DNA of 64,000 nucleotides from Micavibrio aeruginosavorus_D (GTDB taxonomy: Bacteria; Pseudomonadota; Alphaproteobacteria; Micavibrionales; Micavibrionaceae): the NCBI RefSeq assembly GCF_051245535.1, contig NZ_CP195303.1:1860001-1924000 (forward strand), in the 5' to 3' direction. A program made the position numbers and the translations under genes. Of the stretch, positions 35,188 to 43,694 are shown piece after piece (position 1 is the first letter of the stretch; the number at the start of each line of letters is the position of its first letter). Below the pieces are notes generated by a model. That model saw only the letters and a list, made by a program, of their open reading frames with translations. It was not told the origin of the DNA and ran no database searches.

Positions 35188-35784
35188 TTACCGCAGCGTC
35201 GGGGCCGGGCAATAATCGGCGGCTCTGGCGCTTCCAGATGCAAGACCTAACGGCGTTGTATGACGCTCGCTACGATCATCCACAATCTTATAGCGGCCAT
35301 GATAATCATACTGGGTCGCGCTGGCTTGCGTAAACAGGCTCAGCACGCGGCGGGCTTCGTTGGCCAGTTCAGCATTGCCCTTGGTAAAATCCACCAGCAG
35401 GCAGCCGTGGCTTTTATCAATTATCAACGTCGTATCCTGCCCTTGCTGTCCGGGCACCAGTGCAATCTGGTTTTTATTCGCCATAGTCAGCAAGCCAAAG
35501 ACGTAGTTTTTTCCAAAGAACGGAATCCAGTCAAAGCCACCACTTCCATTCATGCCGATTTCGCGCGTAATGGTCGCTTGACGCTCCGTCCATGTTCTCG
35601 CGCGGCCACGATCATTCAAGCCCTGAGTATCGGCCATTTGATTAAACACGTTTGCATTACGGGCAACCATTGGGGTTACAACATTGTCGGCAATCTCTTT
35701 GCCCATGACTGTTGAGAGGGTTGAAAGCGCCCCCCAAACAACCGTACCGGCAAGCAGCCAGCCCATCTTTTCAAGCGTTTTCAT
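35188..35784 (-). CDS. Hypothetical exported or membrane-anchored protein
   Basis: A 198-residue protein with an N-terminal hydrophobic segment (about 8-24, WLLAGTVVWGALSTLST), then a polar region. It carries two Cys (SHGCLLVDF near 128 and DYCPAPTLR at the end) that could form a disulfide in the periplasm. No family recognised. AAAGGA nine bases upstream supports the start at MKTLEKMG. Probable operon partner of the DUF1826 gene. Confidence 0.6.
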   Translation of the reverse strand: MKTLEKMGWLLAGTVVWGALSTLSTVMGKEIADNVVTPMVARNANVFNQMADTQGLNDRGRARTWTERQATITREIGMNGSGGFDWIPFFGKNYVFGLLTMANKNQIALVPGQQGQDTTLIIDKSHGCLLVDFTKGNAELANEARRVLSLFTQASATQYDYHGRYKIVDDRSERHTTPLGLASGSARAADYCPAPTLR

Positions 35785-35957
35785 CTGATCCAATCCTTTT
35801 TTCGATAATACTTAAGGCTTGCAAGACGCTATGACAAATGGGTGTTCGTGTCAAACTTTTGCCCTCCCCCTTGCCCAGACCGGCGGTTCCCGGTAAAAAA
35901 GGGCCAGAAATGTTAAGAAAACCAACCTTTTCCCAATCTTTTCAAGGATGTTCGCCA

Positions 35958-36902
35958 ATGACACGCACCTTCGTTTTCCCCGGTCAGGGGTCGCAATTCC
36001 CGGGTATGGGCAAGGATCTGGCCGCGGCGTTCCCGGATGCCAAGCTGGTGTTTGAGGAAGTGGACGACGCCCTATCCCAGAAATTGTCGAAGATTATTTT
36101 CGAAGGGCCGGACTCCGACCTGAACCTGACCGAGAACACGCAGCCCGCGTTAATGGCCGTGTCCATGGCGGTGATGGCCGTGCTGACCAAACAGGGCGGG
36201 ATTGATTTGAAATCCGCCTGTTCTTTCGTCGCTGGGCACTCCCTTGGTGAATATTCCGCGCTGACCGCTGCGGGCGCGTTGAAATTGTCCGACACGGCCC
36301 GCCTGCTGAAACTGCGTGGGCAGTCGATGCAGAAAGCCGTTCCGGTTGGCCAAGGCGCCATGGCCGCCATTCTGGGGCTGGAGTTTGATGATGTGATGGC
36401 GATTGCATCGGAAGTTTCCGGCAACGAAGTGTGCGAAGCCGCCAACGATAACGCCCCGGGTCAGGTCGTCATTTCCGGTCACAAGGGTGCAGTGGAAGCC
36501 GCCATCGCCTTGGCCACCAGCCGTGGCGCGAAACGCGCATTGGCATTGCCCGTATCCGCCCCGTTCCATTGCCGCTTGATGCAACCCGCCGCCGAGGCGA
36601 TGCAGGCCGCCCTGGCCGAAACCACTATCAACGCCCCCGTTGTTCCGGTCATCGCCAACGTCACCGCATCCGCCGTGACCGACCCGGCGGAGATTACCCG
36701 CCTGCTGGTCGAACAGATCACGGGCCGTGTGCGCTGGCGCGAATCCGTGCAATGGATGAAAGCCAATGGCGTCACCGAAGCGACCGAAATCGGCGCGGGC
36801 AAAGTTCTGGCCGGATTGATTAAACGGATTGAGGGCGATATCGCCTGCACCTCCGTTGGCACGCCGGAGCAGGTTGAGGCGCTGATCACCGCTCTTAAAT
36901 AA
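35958..36902 (+). CDS. fabD: Malonyl-CoA:ACP transacylase
   Basis: Loads malonyl groups onto ACP for fatty-acid synthesis. 314 residues: FPGQGSQFPGMGKDL at the start, nucleophile Ser95 in GHSLGEYSA, catalytic His in SAPFHCRLM (about 200) and Gln in the GQGSQ motif. AAGGA lies nine bases before ATG 35958. In most alphaproteobacteria fabG follows directly; here two chemotaxis-type genes intervene. Confidence 0.96.
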   Translation: MTRTFVFPGQGSQFPGMGKDLAAAFPDAKLVFEEVDDALSQKLSKIIFEGPDSDLNLTENTQPALMAVSMAVMAVLTKQGGIDLKSACSFVAGHSLGEYSALTAAGALKLSDTARLLKLRGQSMQKAVPVGQGAMAAILGLEFDDVMAIASEVSGNEVCEAANDNAPGQVVISGHKGAVEAAIALATSRGAKRALALPVSAPFHCRLMQPAAEAMQAALAETTINAPVVPVIANVTASAVTDPAEITRLLVEQITGRVRWRESVQWMKANGVTEATEIGAGKVLAGLIKRIEGDIACTSVGTPEQVEALITALK

Positions 36903-37030
36903 GTATCATTTGCAATTAAAAAACCGTGCGTTGGGCGGGCTTGACTTATCCTCGGGCCCGCCCAATCTCACTGACAACCACCAGTGTCAAAAAGGTGGGC
37001 GTTCTGATCACTGCGTAATAGGGGGTTGCC

Positions 37031-37555
37031 CTGTCTGACCACCGGATCACACCGACGGGCATCGCCCGTCCTTGGGGCGATGAGGAAATCATCGTCAGTA
37101 AAACCGACATCAAGGGACGCATTATCTACGCCAATGATGTGTTCCAGCGTGTGTCGATCATGACGCCGGATCAATTGATCGGCAAACCCCACAACATCAT
37201 CCGCCACCCGCATATGCCGCGGTGCATTTTCAAACTCTTCTGGGACACGCTGCAGGCGAACAAGGAAATTTTCGCCTATGTGCTGAACATGGCCAGCAAC
37301 GGCGACCATTACTGGGTCTTTGCCCACGTTACGCCCAGCTATGACGATCATATGAACGTGGTTGGATACCATTCCAACCGCCGCAAACCCGATCCCGACA
37401 AAATCGCCAAGATCGAGCCGATTTATAAGACCCTGCTGGCGGAAGAGGCCAAACATGCCGGCCCGCGCGAAGCGCTGGAAGCATCAACAAAATTGCTGAA
37501 TGAAACTCTGGCCAAGACGGGGATGCCGTATGATGAATTCATCTTCTCTCTCTAA
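37031..37555 (+). CDS. Aer-like PAS sensor protein with apparent CTG start
   Basis: A 174-residue single PAS domain protein of the Aer/aerotaxis type. The conserved PAS sequence EEIIVSKTDIKGRIIYANDVFQRVS continues unbroken upstream of any ATG/GTG/TTG: the in-frame codons run TAG (stop, 37019) GGG GTT GCC CTG TCT GAC CAC. Reading CTG as start gives MSDHRITPTGIARPWGDEE, which fits the family N-terminus, and AGGGGG lies just upstream. A GTG at 37139 would cut the PAS fold. HNIIRHPHMP matches the FAD-binding PAS of Aer. It overlaps the MCP gene by about 26 bp. Confidence 0.75.
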   Translation: MSDHRITPTGIARPWGDEEIIVSKTDIKGRIIYANDVFQRVSIMTPDQLIGKPHNIIRHPHMPRCIFKLFWDTLQANKEIFAYVLNMASNGDHYWVFAHVTPSYDDHMNVVGYHSNRRKPDPDKIAKIEPIYKTLLAEEAKHAGPREALEASTKLLNETLAKTGMPYDEFIFSL

Positions 37556-38840
37556 GGCCTCAATGCTGGCCATTCTGTCCGGTGTATCCGGCTTTGCCGC
37601 ACTCGGCCTGTTGATCGCGGAACAGGGTGTTCCGGTTTATGTACCCTATGCGCTGGCCGGGGCCAGCCTTCTCAGCATTGTCGGCACCGTGTTTTTCCAA
37701 CGCAAAACCGCCGCCGCGCTGAACCAATACAGCACGGTTTTAAAAGACATCGCCAAGGGCAATTTTGAAACCCGGATCGTATCGGTCCGGGAACAGGGCG
37801 TATTGGGCCAAGTGGGCCACGACATTAACCATGTCGTCGACATCACCGACGCCTATATCCGCGAAGTCACCAATTCGATGCAAGCCGTCGGCGAAGGGCG
37901 GTATTACCGCCCGGTTCTGGAACGCGGCCTGCCCGGCATTTATCGCCGCAGCGCCAAGGCCGTGAACAATGTGGTCGCCGAAACCGAACGCCAGATCACG
38001 GCGTTCCGTGGATACGCGGACACGTTCGAAGGCAGCGTCAACGTGATTGTGCAAAGCGTATCCAGCGCCGCGAAAGACGTTGAATCCGCATCGGAACGCA
38101 TGCTGGGCATTACCGAGGCCACCACAGACCGCGCCATTGATACATCCAGCGCCGCGAATATCGCCGCCGAAAGCACGCATATCGTCGCCGCCGCCGCCGA
38201 AGAACTCTCGGCCTCGATCAGCACGATCAATGCGAATGTATCCGAATCCTCCTCCATCGCGGTGCAGGCCGCCAGCGAAGCGGATAAAACCGATCGCCTG
38301 ATCAACGCGTTGACCGAAGCGGCGAAAAATGTCGGCACGATTATCGAATTGATCAACAACATCGCCAGCCAGACCAATCTGCTGGCCCTGAACGCCACGA
38401 TCGAAGCCGCGCGCGCGGGCGAAGCAGGCAAGGGGTTCGCCGTCGTCGCGCATGAGGTGAAAACGCTGGCCGAACAAACGGCCCGGGCCACCGACGACAT
38501 CACCAAACAGATTGGCACGATGCAGGAATTGACGCATGAAGCCGCCAGCGCCATTCGCGGCATCGGCCAGACCATTCACCGCATCAACGATATTTCGTCC
38601 ACCATCGCCCTCGGTATGGATGAGCAGAATATCGCCACACAGGAAATCGCCCGGTCGATCCAACAGGCCTCCCAAAGCACGGAAAACGTCACCAAAAACG
38701 TCAGCGACGTGCAGGGCATGGCCGCCGAGGGCAAGGAATCCTCCGCCCGCGTGCTGGATATTGCCAAGACCTTGTCCCGTGAATCCGACCGATTACAGGC
38801 GGACATCGCCGCCTTCCTGAAAACCGCACGGGCGATTTAA
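37530..38840 (+). CDS. Methyl-accepting chemotaxis protein without sensor domain
   Basis: A 436-residue transducer with two membrane helices (about 10-30 and 37-55), almost no periplasmic loop, a HAMP-like region (about 60-150) and a full signalling domain with hairpin tip IASQTNLLALNATIEAARAGEAGKGFAVVAHEVKTLAEQT (cited by its ends). It lacks its own PAS domain; the overlapping upstream PAS gene probably supplies sensing, making a split aerotaxis receptor. The start is one of two consecutive ATGs (37530/37533). Confidence 0.88.
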   Translation: MMNSSSLSKASMLAILSGVSGFAALGLLIAEQGVPVYVPYALAGASLLSIVGTVFFQRKTAAALNQYSTVLKDIAKGNFETRIVSVREQGVLGQVGHDINHVVDITDAYIREVTNSMQAVGEGRYYRPVLERGLPGIYRRSAKAVNNVVAETERQITAFRGYADTFEGSVNVIVQSVSSAAKDVESASERMLGITEATTDRAIDTSSAANIAAESTHIVAAAAEELSASISTINANVSESSSIAVQAASEADKTDRLINALTEAAKNVGTIIELINNIASQTNLLALNATIEAARAGEAGKGFAVVAHEVKTLAEQTARATDDITKQIGTMQELTHEAASAIRGIGQTIHRINDISSTIALGMDEQNIATQEIARSIQQASQSTENVTKNVSDVQGMAAEGKESSARVLDIAKTLSRESDRLQADIAAFLKTARAI

Positions 38841-38859
38841 TCGCCCCGCCCTCCACGCT

Positions 38860-38940
38860 GTCATCCCGAGCGCATGCGAGGGATCTTATCTTCACGTCCG
38901 CAAGAGGGTATCCCTCGTCGCTTCGCTCTGTCGGGATGAC
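38860..38940. repeat. GTCAT-family palindromic repeat
   Basis: Begins TGTCATCCCGAGCGCATGCGAGGGATCT and ends with the mirror CCCTCGTCGCTTCGCTCTGTCGGGATGAC (both cited from the flanks). It lies between the chemotaxis gene and the fabG promoter. Confidence 0.8.
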
Positions 38941-39002
38941 ACCTCCCCCATAGCTTTATGCGAAGGGGATAGCGGGAATGACATCCTTAAAGCCCATCTA
39001 TA

Positions 39003-39031
39003 TTGACCCCCCCGCCCCAACCCCCTATTCT
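39003..39031 (+). promoter_or_regulatory. Predicted sigma-70 promoter of fabG
   Basis: TTGACC (39003-39008), 17-bp spacer, TATTCT (39026-39031). Transcription would start near 39038, 27 bases before the fabG ATG, leaving a short leader with GGAAGGA. Confidence 0.6.
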
Positions 39032-39064
39032 GCCCGTTCAATTTATTGAGGGAAGGATACGATC

Positions 39065-39802
39065 ATGTTTAATCTTTCAGGCAAATGCGCTCTGGTGACC
39101 GGGGCCACAGGCGGAATTGGCGGGGCCGTGGCCCGCGCGATGCATGCCCAAGGGGCCACCGTCGGCATTTCCGGCCGGAACGAAGCCAAGCTGGCCGAAC
39201 TGGCCGCCGAATTGAAAGACCGCGTCCATGTCCTGCCCGCCGATCTGGGGGCCGAGGGTGGCGTGGATGCGCTGGTGAAAGCCGCCGAAGCCGCCATGGG
39301 CCAGATTGATATTCTGGTCAACAATGCCGGCCTGACCCGCGACAATTTGTCGCTGCGCATGAAACCGGAAGAATGGGACGAAGTGATCGCCGTCAACATG
39401 ACCGCGACCTTCCGTCTGGCGCAGGCCGTTCAGCGCGGCATGATGAAGCGCCGCCATGGCCGTATTATCAACGTCGCCTCCGTCGTTGGCGTGATGGGCA
39501 ACCCCGGCCAATGCAATTACGTTGCATCCAAAGCGGGCATGATCGGCTGGTCCAAAGCGATGGCGCAGGAAATCGCCAGCCGCAACATCACCATCAACTG
39601 CATCGCGCCGGGCTTTATCGCCACGGCCATGACCGATGCACTGAACGATGACCAGAAAGCCACGATCAACGCGAAAATTCCGATGGGCCGCATGGGCGCA
39701 TCCGAAGACATCGCATCGGCCGCCGTGTTTTTGGCCAGCGATGAAGCCGCATATGTCACCGGTCAGACCATTCACGTGAATGGCGGCATGGTGATGATTT
39801 AA
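39065..39802 (+). CDS. fabG: 3-oxoacyl-ACP reductase
   Basis: NADPH-dependent ketoreductase of fatty-acid elongation. 245 residues, short-chain dehydrogenase fold: TGATGGIG (12-19), NNAG (86-89), catalytic Ser139, Tyr152 and Lys156 (NYVASK). It ends IHVNGGMVMI as FabG proteins do. GGAAGGA precedes the ATG. Its stop overlaps the next start by one base. Confidence 0.96.
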   Translation: MFNLSGKCALVTGATGGIGGAVARAMHAQGATVGISGRNEAKLAELAAELKDRVHVLPADLGAEGGVDALVKAAEAAMGQIDILVNNAGLTRDNLSLRMKPEEWDEVIAVNMTATFRLAQAVQRGMMKRRHGRIINVASVVGVMGNPGQCNYVASKAGMIGWSKAMAQEIASRNITINCIAPGFIATAMTDALNDDQKATINAKIPMGRMGASEDIASAAVFLASDEAAYVTGQTIHVNGGMVMI

Positions 39803-40485
39803 TGGCCGCGTACGATCTGGTTATCTTTGATTGCGACGGCACGCTGGTCGACAGCGAAATCGCCAATAACGCCGCATTTTGCGACGAATTGGCGACGGAG
39901 GGGTTGACGCAATATACGCTGGATTACGCGCTGGCCCATTTCGTCGGGTCGTCGGTGCCGACATTGATGAAACAGATCGCGGAGGAAACGGGGCATGTTT
40001 TCCCCGCCGATTTCCGTGATCGTTATATCGACAATGTCAGCCGCCGCATTCCAACGGATATGCAGGCCATTCCCCACGCCTATGAAACAATCGCGGCGAT
40101 TGCCAATATCATGCCCGTCTGTGTCGCATCAAACGGGGAACGCCAGAACGTGCTTGATTGCCTGGCCGCCATCAACACGATGGGCCCGTTTTTCACTGAA
40201 AAAACCGTCTTTACCAAGGATCAGGTGGCCACACCCAAACCGGCCCCGGATTTGTTTCTGTATGCCGCTTCCCAGATGGGCAATGTTGCGCCGGAACGCT
40301 GTCTAGTGATTGAGGATTCGAAATTCGGCGCCAGGGCGGGCGTTGCCGCCGGGATGGATGTTCTGGGCTTTACCGGATCATCACACGACAAGGCCGAACG
40401 CGCCGCAGAATTATCCGCCGAACGGGTCATCGCCGTGATTGATGATTTACGCGATATTTTGAATTATCTGCAGGATCAGGAATAA
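39802..40485 (+). CDS. HAD-superfamily hydrolase
   Basis: A 227-residue phosphatase of the phosphoglycolate phosphatase / beta-phosphoglucomutase type. Motif I is FDCDGTLVDSE (9-19), motif II CVASNGE, motif III Lys in ATPKPAPDLF and motif IV CLVIEDSKFGARAG. The helical cap lies between motifs I and II. The start overlaps the fabG stop (TAATG), so it is translationally coupled to it; substrate unknown. A terminator follows. Confidence 0.88.
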   Translation: MAAYDLVIFDCDGTLVDSEIANNAAFCDELATEGLTQYTLDYALAHFVGSSVPTLMKQIAEETGHVFPADFRDRYIDNVSRRIPTDMQAIPHAYETIAAIANIMPVCVASNGERQNVLDCLAAINTMGPFFTEKTVFTKDQVATPKPAPDLFLYAASQMGNVAPERCLVIEDSKFGARAGVAAGMDVLGFTGSSHDKAERAAELSAERVIAVIDDLRDILNYLQDQE

Positions 40486-40487
40486 AC

Positions 40488-40514
40488 AAAAGGCCCCGGA
40501 TTGGGGCCTTTTTT
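40488..40514. terminator. Rho-independent terminator
   Basis: AAGGCCCC-ggatt-GGGGCCTT stem plus T6, between the HAD gene and the convergent gene ending at 40520. Confidence 0.88.
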
Positions 40515-40519
40515 ATGCG

Positions 40520-40972
40520 TTACGGCTTCGGCCAGACCTGTGCGCCCGTGGCGCGGTCAAAGACCACATCATTGGCCTGCGCCACATGGACCATGCCGGC
40601 GCCGTTGAAGATATTCATATCATCGGGATTGGCATTGGGATAAAGCTGCATAAACGGAACATCACCACCCTTTTGGCACACCATCATGTCACGGTTGGCC
40701 TTCACATATCCGAAATGCGTCTTTGCAGAGAAGTTCACCGGGCCGCTGGTGCATTCAACGCCATCAAACGTCACGCTCTTGGCTTCATGGGTCTGGTACC
40801 ATGCCACCCGTTTATCGGCACGCATGATACGGAACAATTCTTTCGTGCTGATGTTTTGGGACAACTGCACCGTCATTTCCGTCACCGGATCAAAATCCCC
40901 GTGCGAGTTGGCCGTGTCATTAAAATGGGTGGTGAGATAGACAAAAGTTCTGCCTGTGAGCTTGGCGGCCAT
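40520..40972 (-). CDS. Hypothetical protein
   Basis: A 150-residue soluble protein, opening MAAKLTGRTFVYLTTHFND. Not recognised. Contains two Cys (ECTSGP, MVCQKGG) and looks beta-rich. AAAGGA lies eight bases upstream of the ATG, so it is well supported as translated. It lies within the fab region on the opposite strand to the fab genes. Confidence 0.6.
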   Translation of the reverse strand: MAAKLTGRTFVYLTTHFNDTANSHGDFDPVTEMTVQLSQNISTKELFRIMRADKRVAWYQTHEAKSVTFDGVECTSGPVNFSAKTHFGYVKANRDMMVCQKGGDVPFMQLYPNANPDDMNIFNGAGMVHVAQANDVVFDRATGAQVWPKP

Positions 40973-41038
40973 AATAATCGTCCTTTAATATGAATTATCG
41001 CCGCCGACCTTAGCACCCGTACCCCAGCGCTCAAATAT

Positions 41039-41068
41039 AAAAAGGGCCCCAACCGGGACCCTTTTTAA
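41039..41068. terminator. Rho-independent terminator
   Basis: AAAAGGG.CC-caacc-GG.CCCTTTTT hairpin next to the 3' end of the gene ending at 41088; T runs allow termination in either direction. Confidence 0.7.
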
Positions 41069-41087
41069 AATTCTGTGGTCGTAACGA

Positions 41088-41828
41088 TTACATCGCCAGA
41101 GCGAAAACCGGGCGGTTGACCATGACTGGAGAGCCGGGCTTCGGCATATCCAGTTTCAAATCGCCATTCGCAGCCGGGCCGAAATCCAGTTGGGTTTTCG
41201 ACAGTTTCGGCGCGTTGTCTTCGATCACCTTGGCGCCGCGTTTCAGCAGTTCTTCCGTGCCTTTATCAGACGCCACGAAACCACCGATCGCACCAGCCAG
41301 ACCCGGAGATGCGGCATACCCATCGGTATCACCATGGAACAGGTCCAGACGACGCAGGTTTTCCTGCAGATCCTCGATCTCGTATTTCTTCAGCGACTCA
41401 ACTGTGATGCCGTTGGCGGACATATACGCCAGTGTGTTGCGCACATTCGCGGCCACTTCCTGACGGGAGGCTTCACCGGGGTTCAGCTCCAGATCCTTGA
41501 AACGACGGCCCAGACCCTCGGACTGCATTTTCGTCTGCGTCCAGGCTTGCGCCGAGAAGGTCATCAGATGCGGGTTGTTGAACATGCTTTTCAGCAGGTT
41601 TTCACCGTCCATGGCGCGATATTGGCCTTCGACGGTTTGGAATTCAGATCCGGTGCGGGCCTTGTCCAGCGCTTCGCCCTTATCGGCCAGCGCGCGGGTC
41701 GCAACAGATGCGTTATTGAGAAGGGAGCGTTTTTGCGCACTGGTCAGCGCGCCACCTTCACCACCGGCGCGCACTGTGCTGCCCATGGAGAAATTGCCGC
41801 CTGCCGTTGCTTGATCACGTTTGCTCAT
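41088..41828 (-). CDS. Hypothetical helical protein
   Basis: A 246-residue protein starting MSKRDQATAGGNFSMGS, with a Gly-rich, probably disordered N-terminus, a helical middle (about 35-150) and a Pro-rich end. No signal peptide or known motif. It includes EDLQENLRRLDLFHGD near 150. A predicted ribosome binding site AAGGG lies ten bases before ATG. Not recognised; likely restricted to the lineage. Confidence 0.6.
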   Translation of the reverse strand: MSKRDQATAGGNFSMGSTVRAGGEGGALTSAQKRSLLNNASVATRALADKGEALDKARTGSEFQTVEGQYRAMDGENLLKSMFNNPHLMTFSAQAWTQTKMQSEGLGRRFKDLELNPGEASRQEVAANVRNTLAYMSANGITVESLKKYEIEDLQENLRRLDLFHGDTDGYAASPGLAGAIGGFVASDKGTEELLKRGAKVIEDNAPKLSKTQLDFGPAANGDLKLDMPKPGSPVMVNRPVFALAM

Positions 41829-42058
41829 GCCGTACACCCTTATATAGAACGTTTCGTTCCTTGATTATGCGCCATATTAACCAAATTCCGGCATTCTTGT
41901 CTACAAATATTCTTTAACGCACTGTTTTATAAGCGTTTTTGTATTTTCCAGAATGTTAATTCAGGTCCGCGCATATAAATTGTTGATTTCGGCGAAGAGG
42001 ATCACTACAGTCCCCCCCGAACTGACTTTAACTGAAACAACAATATAGGTAATAAGCG

Positions 42059-42298
42059 ATGAGTGACATTGCTGAGCGCGTGAAGAAAATTGTAATCGAT
42101 CATTTGGGCGTCGACGAAGCCAAAGTGGTTGAAGCAGCAAGCTTCATTGACGATCTGGGCGCAGACTCCCTCGACACTGTTGAGCTGGTCATGGCCTTCG
42201 AAGAAGAATTCAGCGTTGAAATCCCGGACGACGCCGCCGAGAAAATTCAAACGGTTGGTGACGCGGTGAGCTTCATCAAGGAAAACTCCGCTGCCTAA
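42059..42298 (+). CDS. acpP: Acyl carrier protein
   Basis: 79-residue ACP carrying fatty-acyl intermediates on the phosphopantetheine attached to Ser37 in GADSLDTVE. Sequence is acidic and standard in length. It is followed 113 bp later by fabF. It may also be the acyl donor for the acyltransferase at 16056, by analogy with autoinducer synthases. Confidence 0.98.
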   Translation: MSDIAERVKKIVIDHLGVDEAKVVEAASFIDDLGADSLDTVELVMAFEEEFSVEIPDDAAEKIQTVGDAVSFIKENSAA

Positions 42299-42411
42299 TT
42301 TCAAAGGCATGGTGTTTTCAACGCTATAAAGTTAAAGTCGCAGTCCCTTTTCATTAAAGGACTGCGCTTTTCTTTTCTGCTGATATGATATTCTGCATAA
42401 AGAGGTTCGAA

Positions 42412-43683
42412 ATGAGACGAGTTGTCGTAACAGGTATGGGCATGGTCTCCCCGCTGGGCGTGGGGGTCAAACGCAATTGGGACCGCCTCACAAACAGTGA
42501 GAGTGGGATTCGCCGCATCGAGAAAATGGATGCATCCGATCTGGCCTCGCAAATTGCGGGCGAAGTTCCGGTGACCACCGATGAAAACCCGACCGACGGC
42601 GCGTTTAACGCCAATCTGTTCGTTCCGGTGAAGGAACAGAAGAAGATGGATACATTTATCATGTACGCCATCGCCGCAGCGGAAGAAGCCCTGAACGATG
42701 CCGACTGGCACCCGACCGCGGACGAAGACCAATACCGCACCGGCGTGATGATCGGGTCCGGCATTGGCGGTCTGCAATCCATTTATGAAACATCCACGAC
42801 GCTGGCCGAAAAGGGCCCGCGCCGTCTGTCCCCGTTCTCGGTTCCCGCCATGTTGATCAATCTGGCCTCGGGCCATGTTTCGATCATGCACGGGCTGAAG
42901 GGGCCGAACCATTCCGTGGTCACCGCTTGCGCATCCGGTACGCACGCCATTGGCGATGCCGCCCGGCTGATTATGTGGGGCGATGCCGATGTGATGGTCG
43001 CCGGTGGCGCCGAAGCGGGCGTGAACCGTCTGGGCGTGGCCAGCTTTGCCGCTGCGCGCGCTTTGTCCACGGGCTATAACGACAATCCGACCGCCGCATC
43101 CCGTCCGTTTGACGAAGGCCGCGATGGCTTCGTCATCGCCGAAGGCGCGGGTATCGTCGTTCTGGAAGAATACGAGCACGCGAAAAAACGCGGCGCGAAA
43201 ATCTATGGCGAAATCATCGGCTATGGCATGTCGGGCGATGCGTACCACATCACATCCCCGGCGGAAAACGGCGATGGCGGTTTCCGCGCGATGCAGGCGG
43301 CCCTGAAGCGCGCCGAACTGAACCCCGGTGATATTGATTACATCAACGCCCACGGCACATCGACGCCGCTGGGGGATGGTCTGGAATGCACGGCGGTGAA
43401 ACGCCTGTTCGGCAACCATCTGGACACAATATCCATGTCATCCACCAAATCGGCCATTGGCCATTTGTTGGGCGCGGCGGGCGCGGTTGAGGCCATTTAC
43501 GCGATCAAGGCCATTCAAACCGGCATTGTTCCACCGACGCTGAACCTCGACAATGTGTCCGAGCAGTGTCTGGGTCTGGATCTGGTGCCGAAAGTGGCGA
43601 AGGAGAAGAAGGTCCGCACGGCCCTGTCCAACTCCTTCGGCTTTGGCGGCACCAATGCCAGCCTGATCATCCGGTCCGTGTAA
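42412..43683 (+). CDS. fabF: 3-oxoacyl-ACP synthase II
   Basis: Condensing enzyme for chain elongation. 423 residues, beginning MRRVVVTGMGMVSPLG. The active site is Cys173 (TACASGTHA) with His in NAHGTSTPLGD (about 312) and in KSAIGHLLGAAGA (about 349). AGAGG lies six to seven bases before ATG. mltG follows after 11 bases. Confidence 0.97.
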   Translation: MRRVVVTGMGMVSPLGVGVKRNWDRLTNSESGIRRIEKMDASDLASQIAGEVPVTTDENPTDGAFNANLFVPVKEQKKMDTFIMYAIAAAEEALNDADWHPTADEDQYRTGVMIGSGIGGLQSIYETSTTLAEKGPRRLSPFSVPAMLINLASGHVSIMHGLKGPNHSVVTACASGTHAIGDAARLIMWGDADVMVAGGAEAGVNRLGVASFAAARALSTGYNDNPTAASRPFDEGRDGFVIAEGAGIVVLEEYEHAKKRGAKIYGEIIGYGMSGDAYHITSPAENGDGGFRAMQAALKRAELNPGDIDYINAHGTSTPLGDGLECTAVKRLFGNHLDTISMSSTKSAIGHLLGAAGAVEAIYAIKAIQTGIVPPTLNLDNVSEQCLGLDLVPKVAKEKKVRTALSNSFGFGGTNASLIIRSV

Positions 43684-43694
43684 CAGGCGACAGG

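Noticed and set aside
36941..36969. TTGACT ... AATCTC as promoter of the PAS gene
   Set aside because: The spacing is 17 bp, but the -10 hexamer is poor and the site overlaps a GC-rich hairpin; not called.
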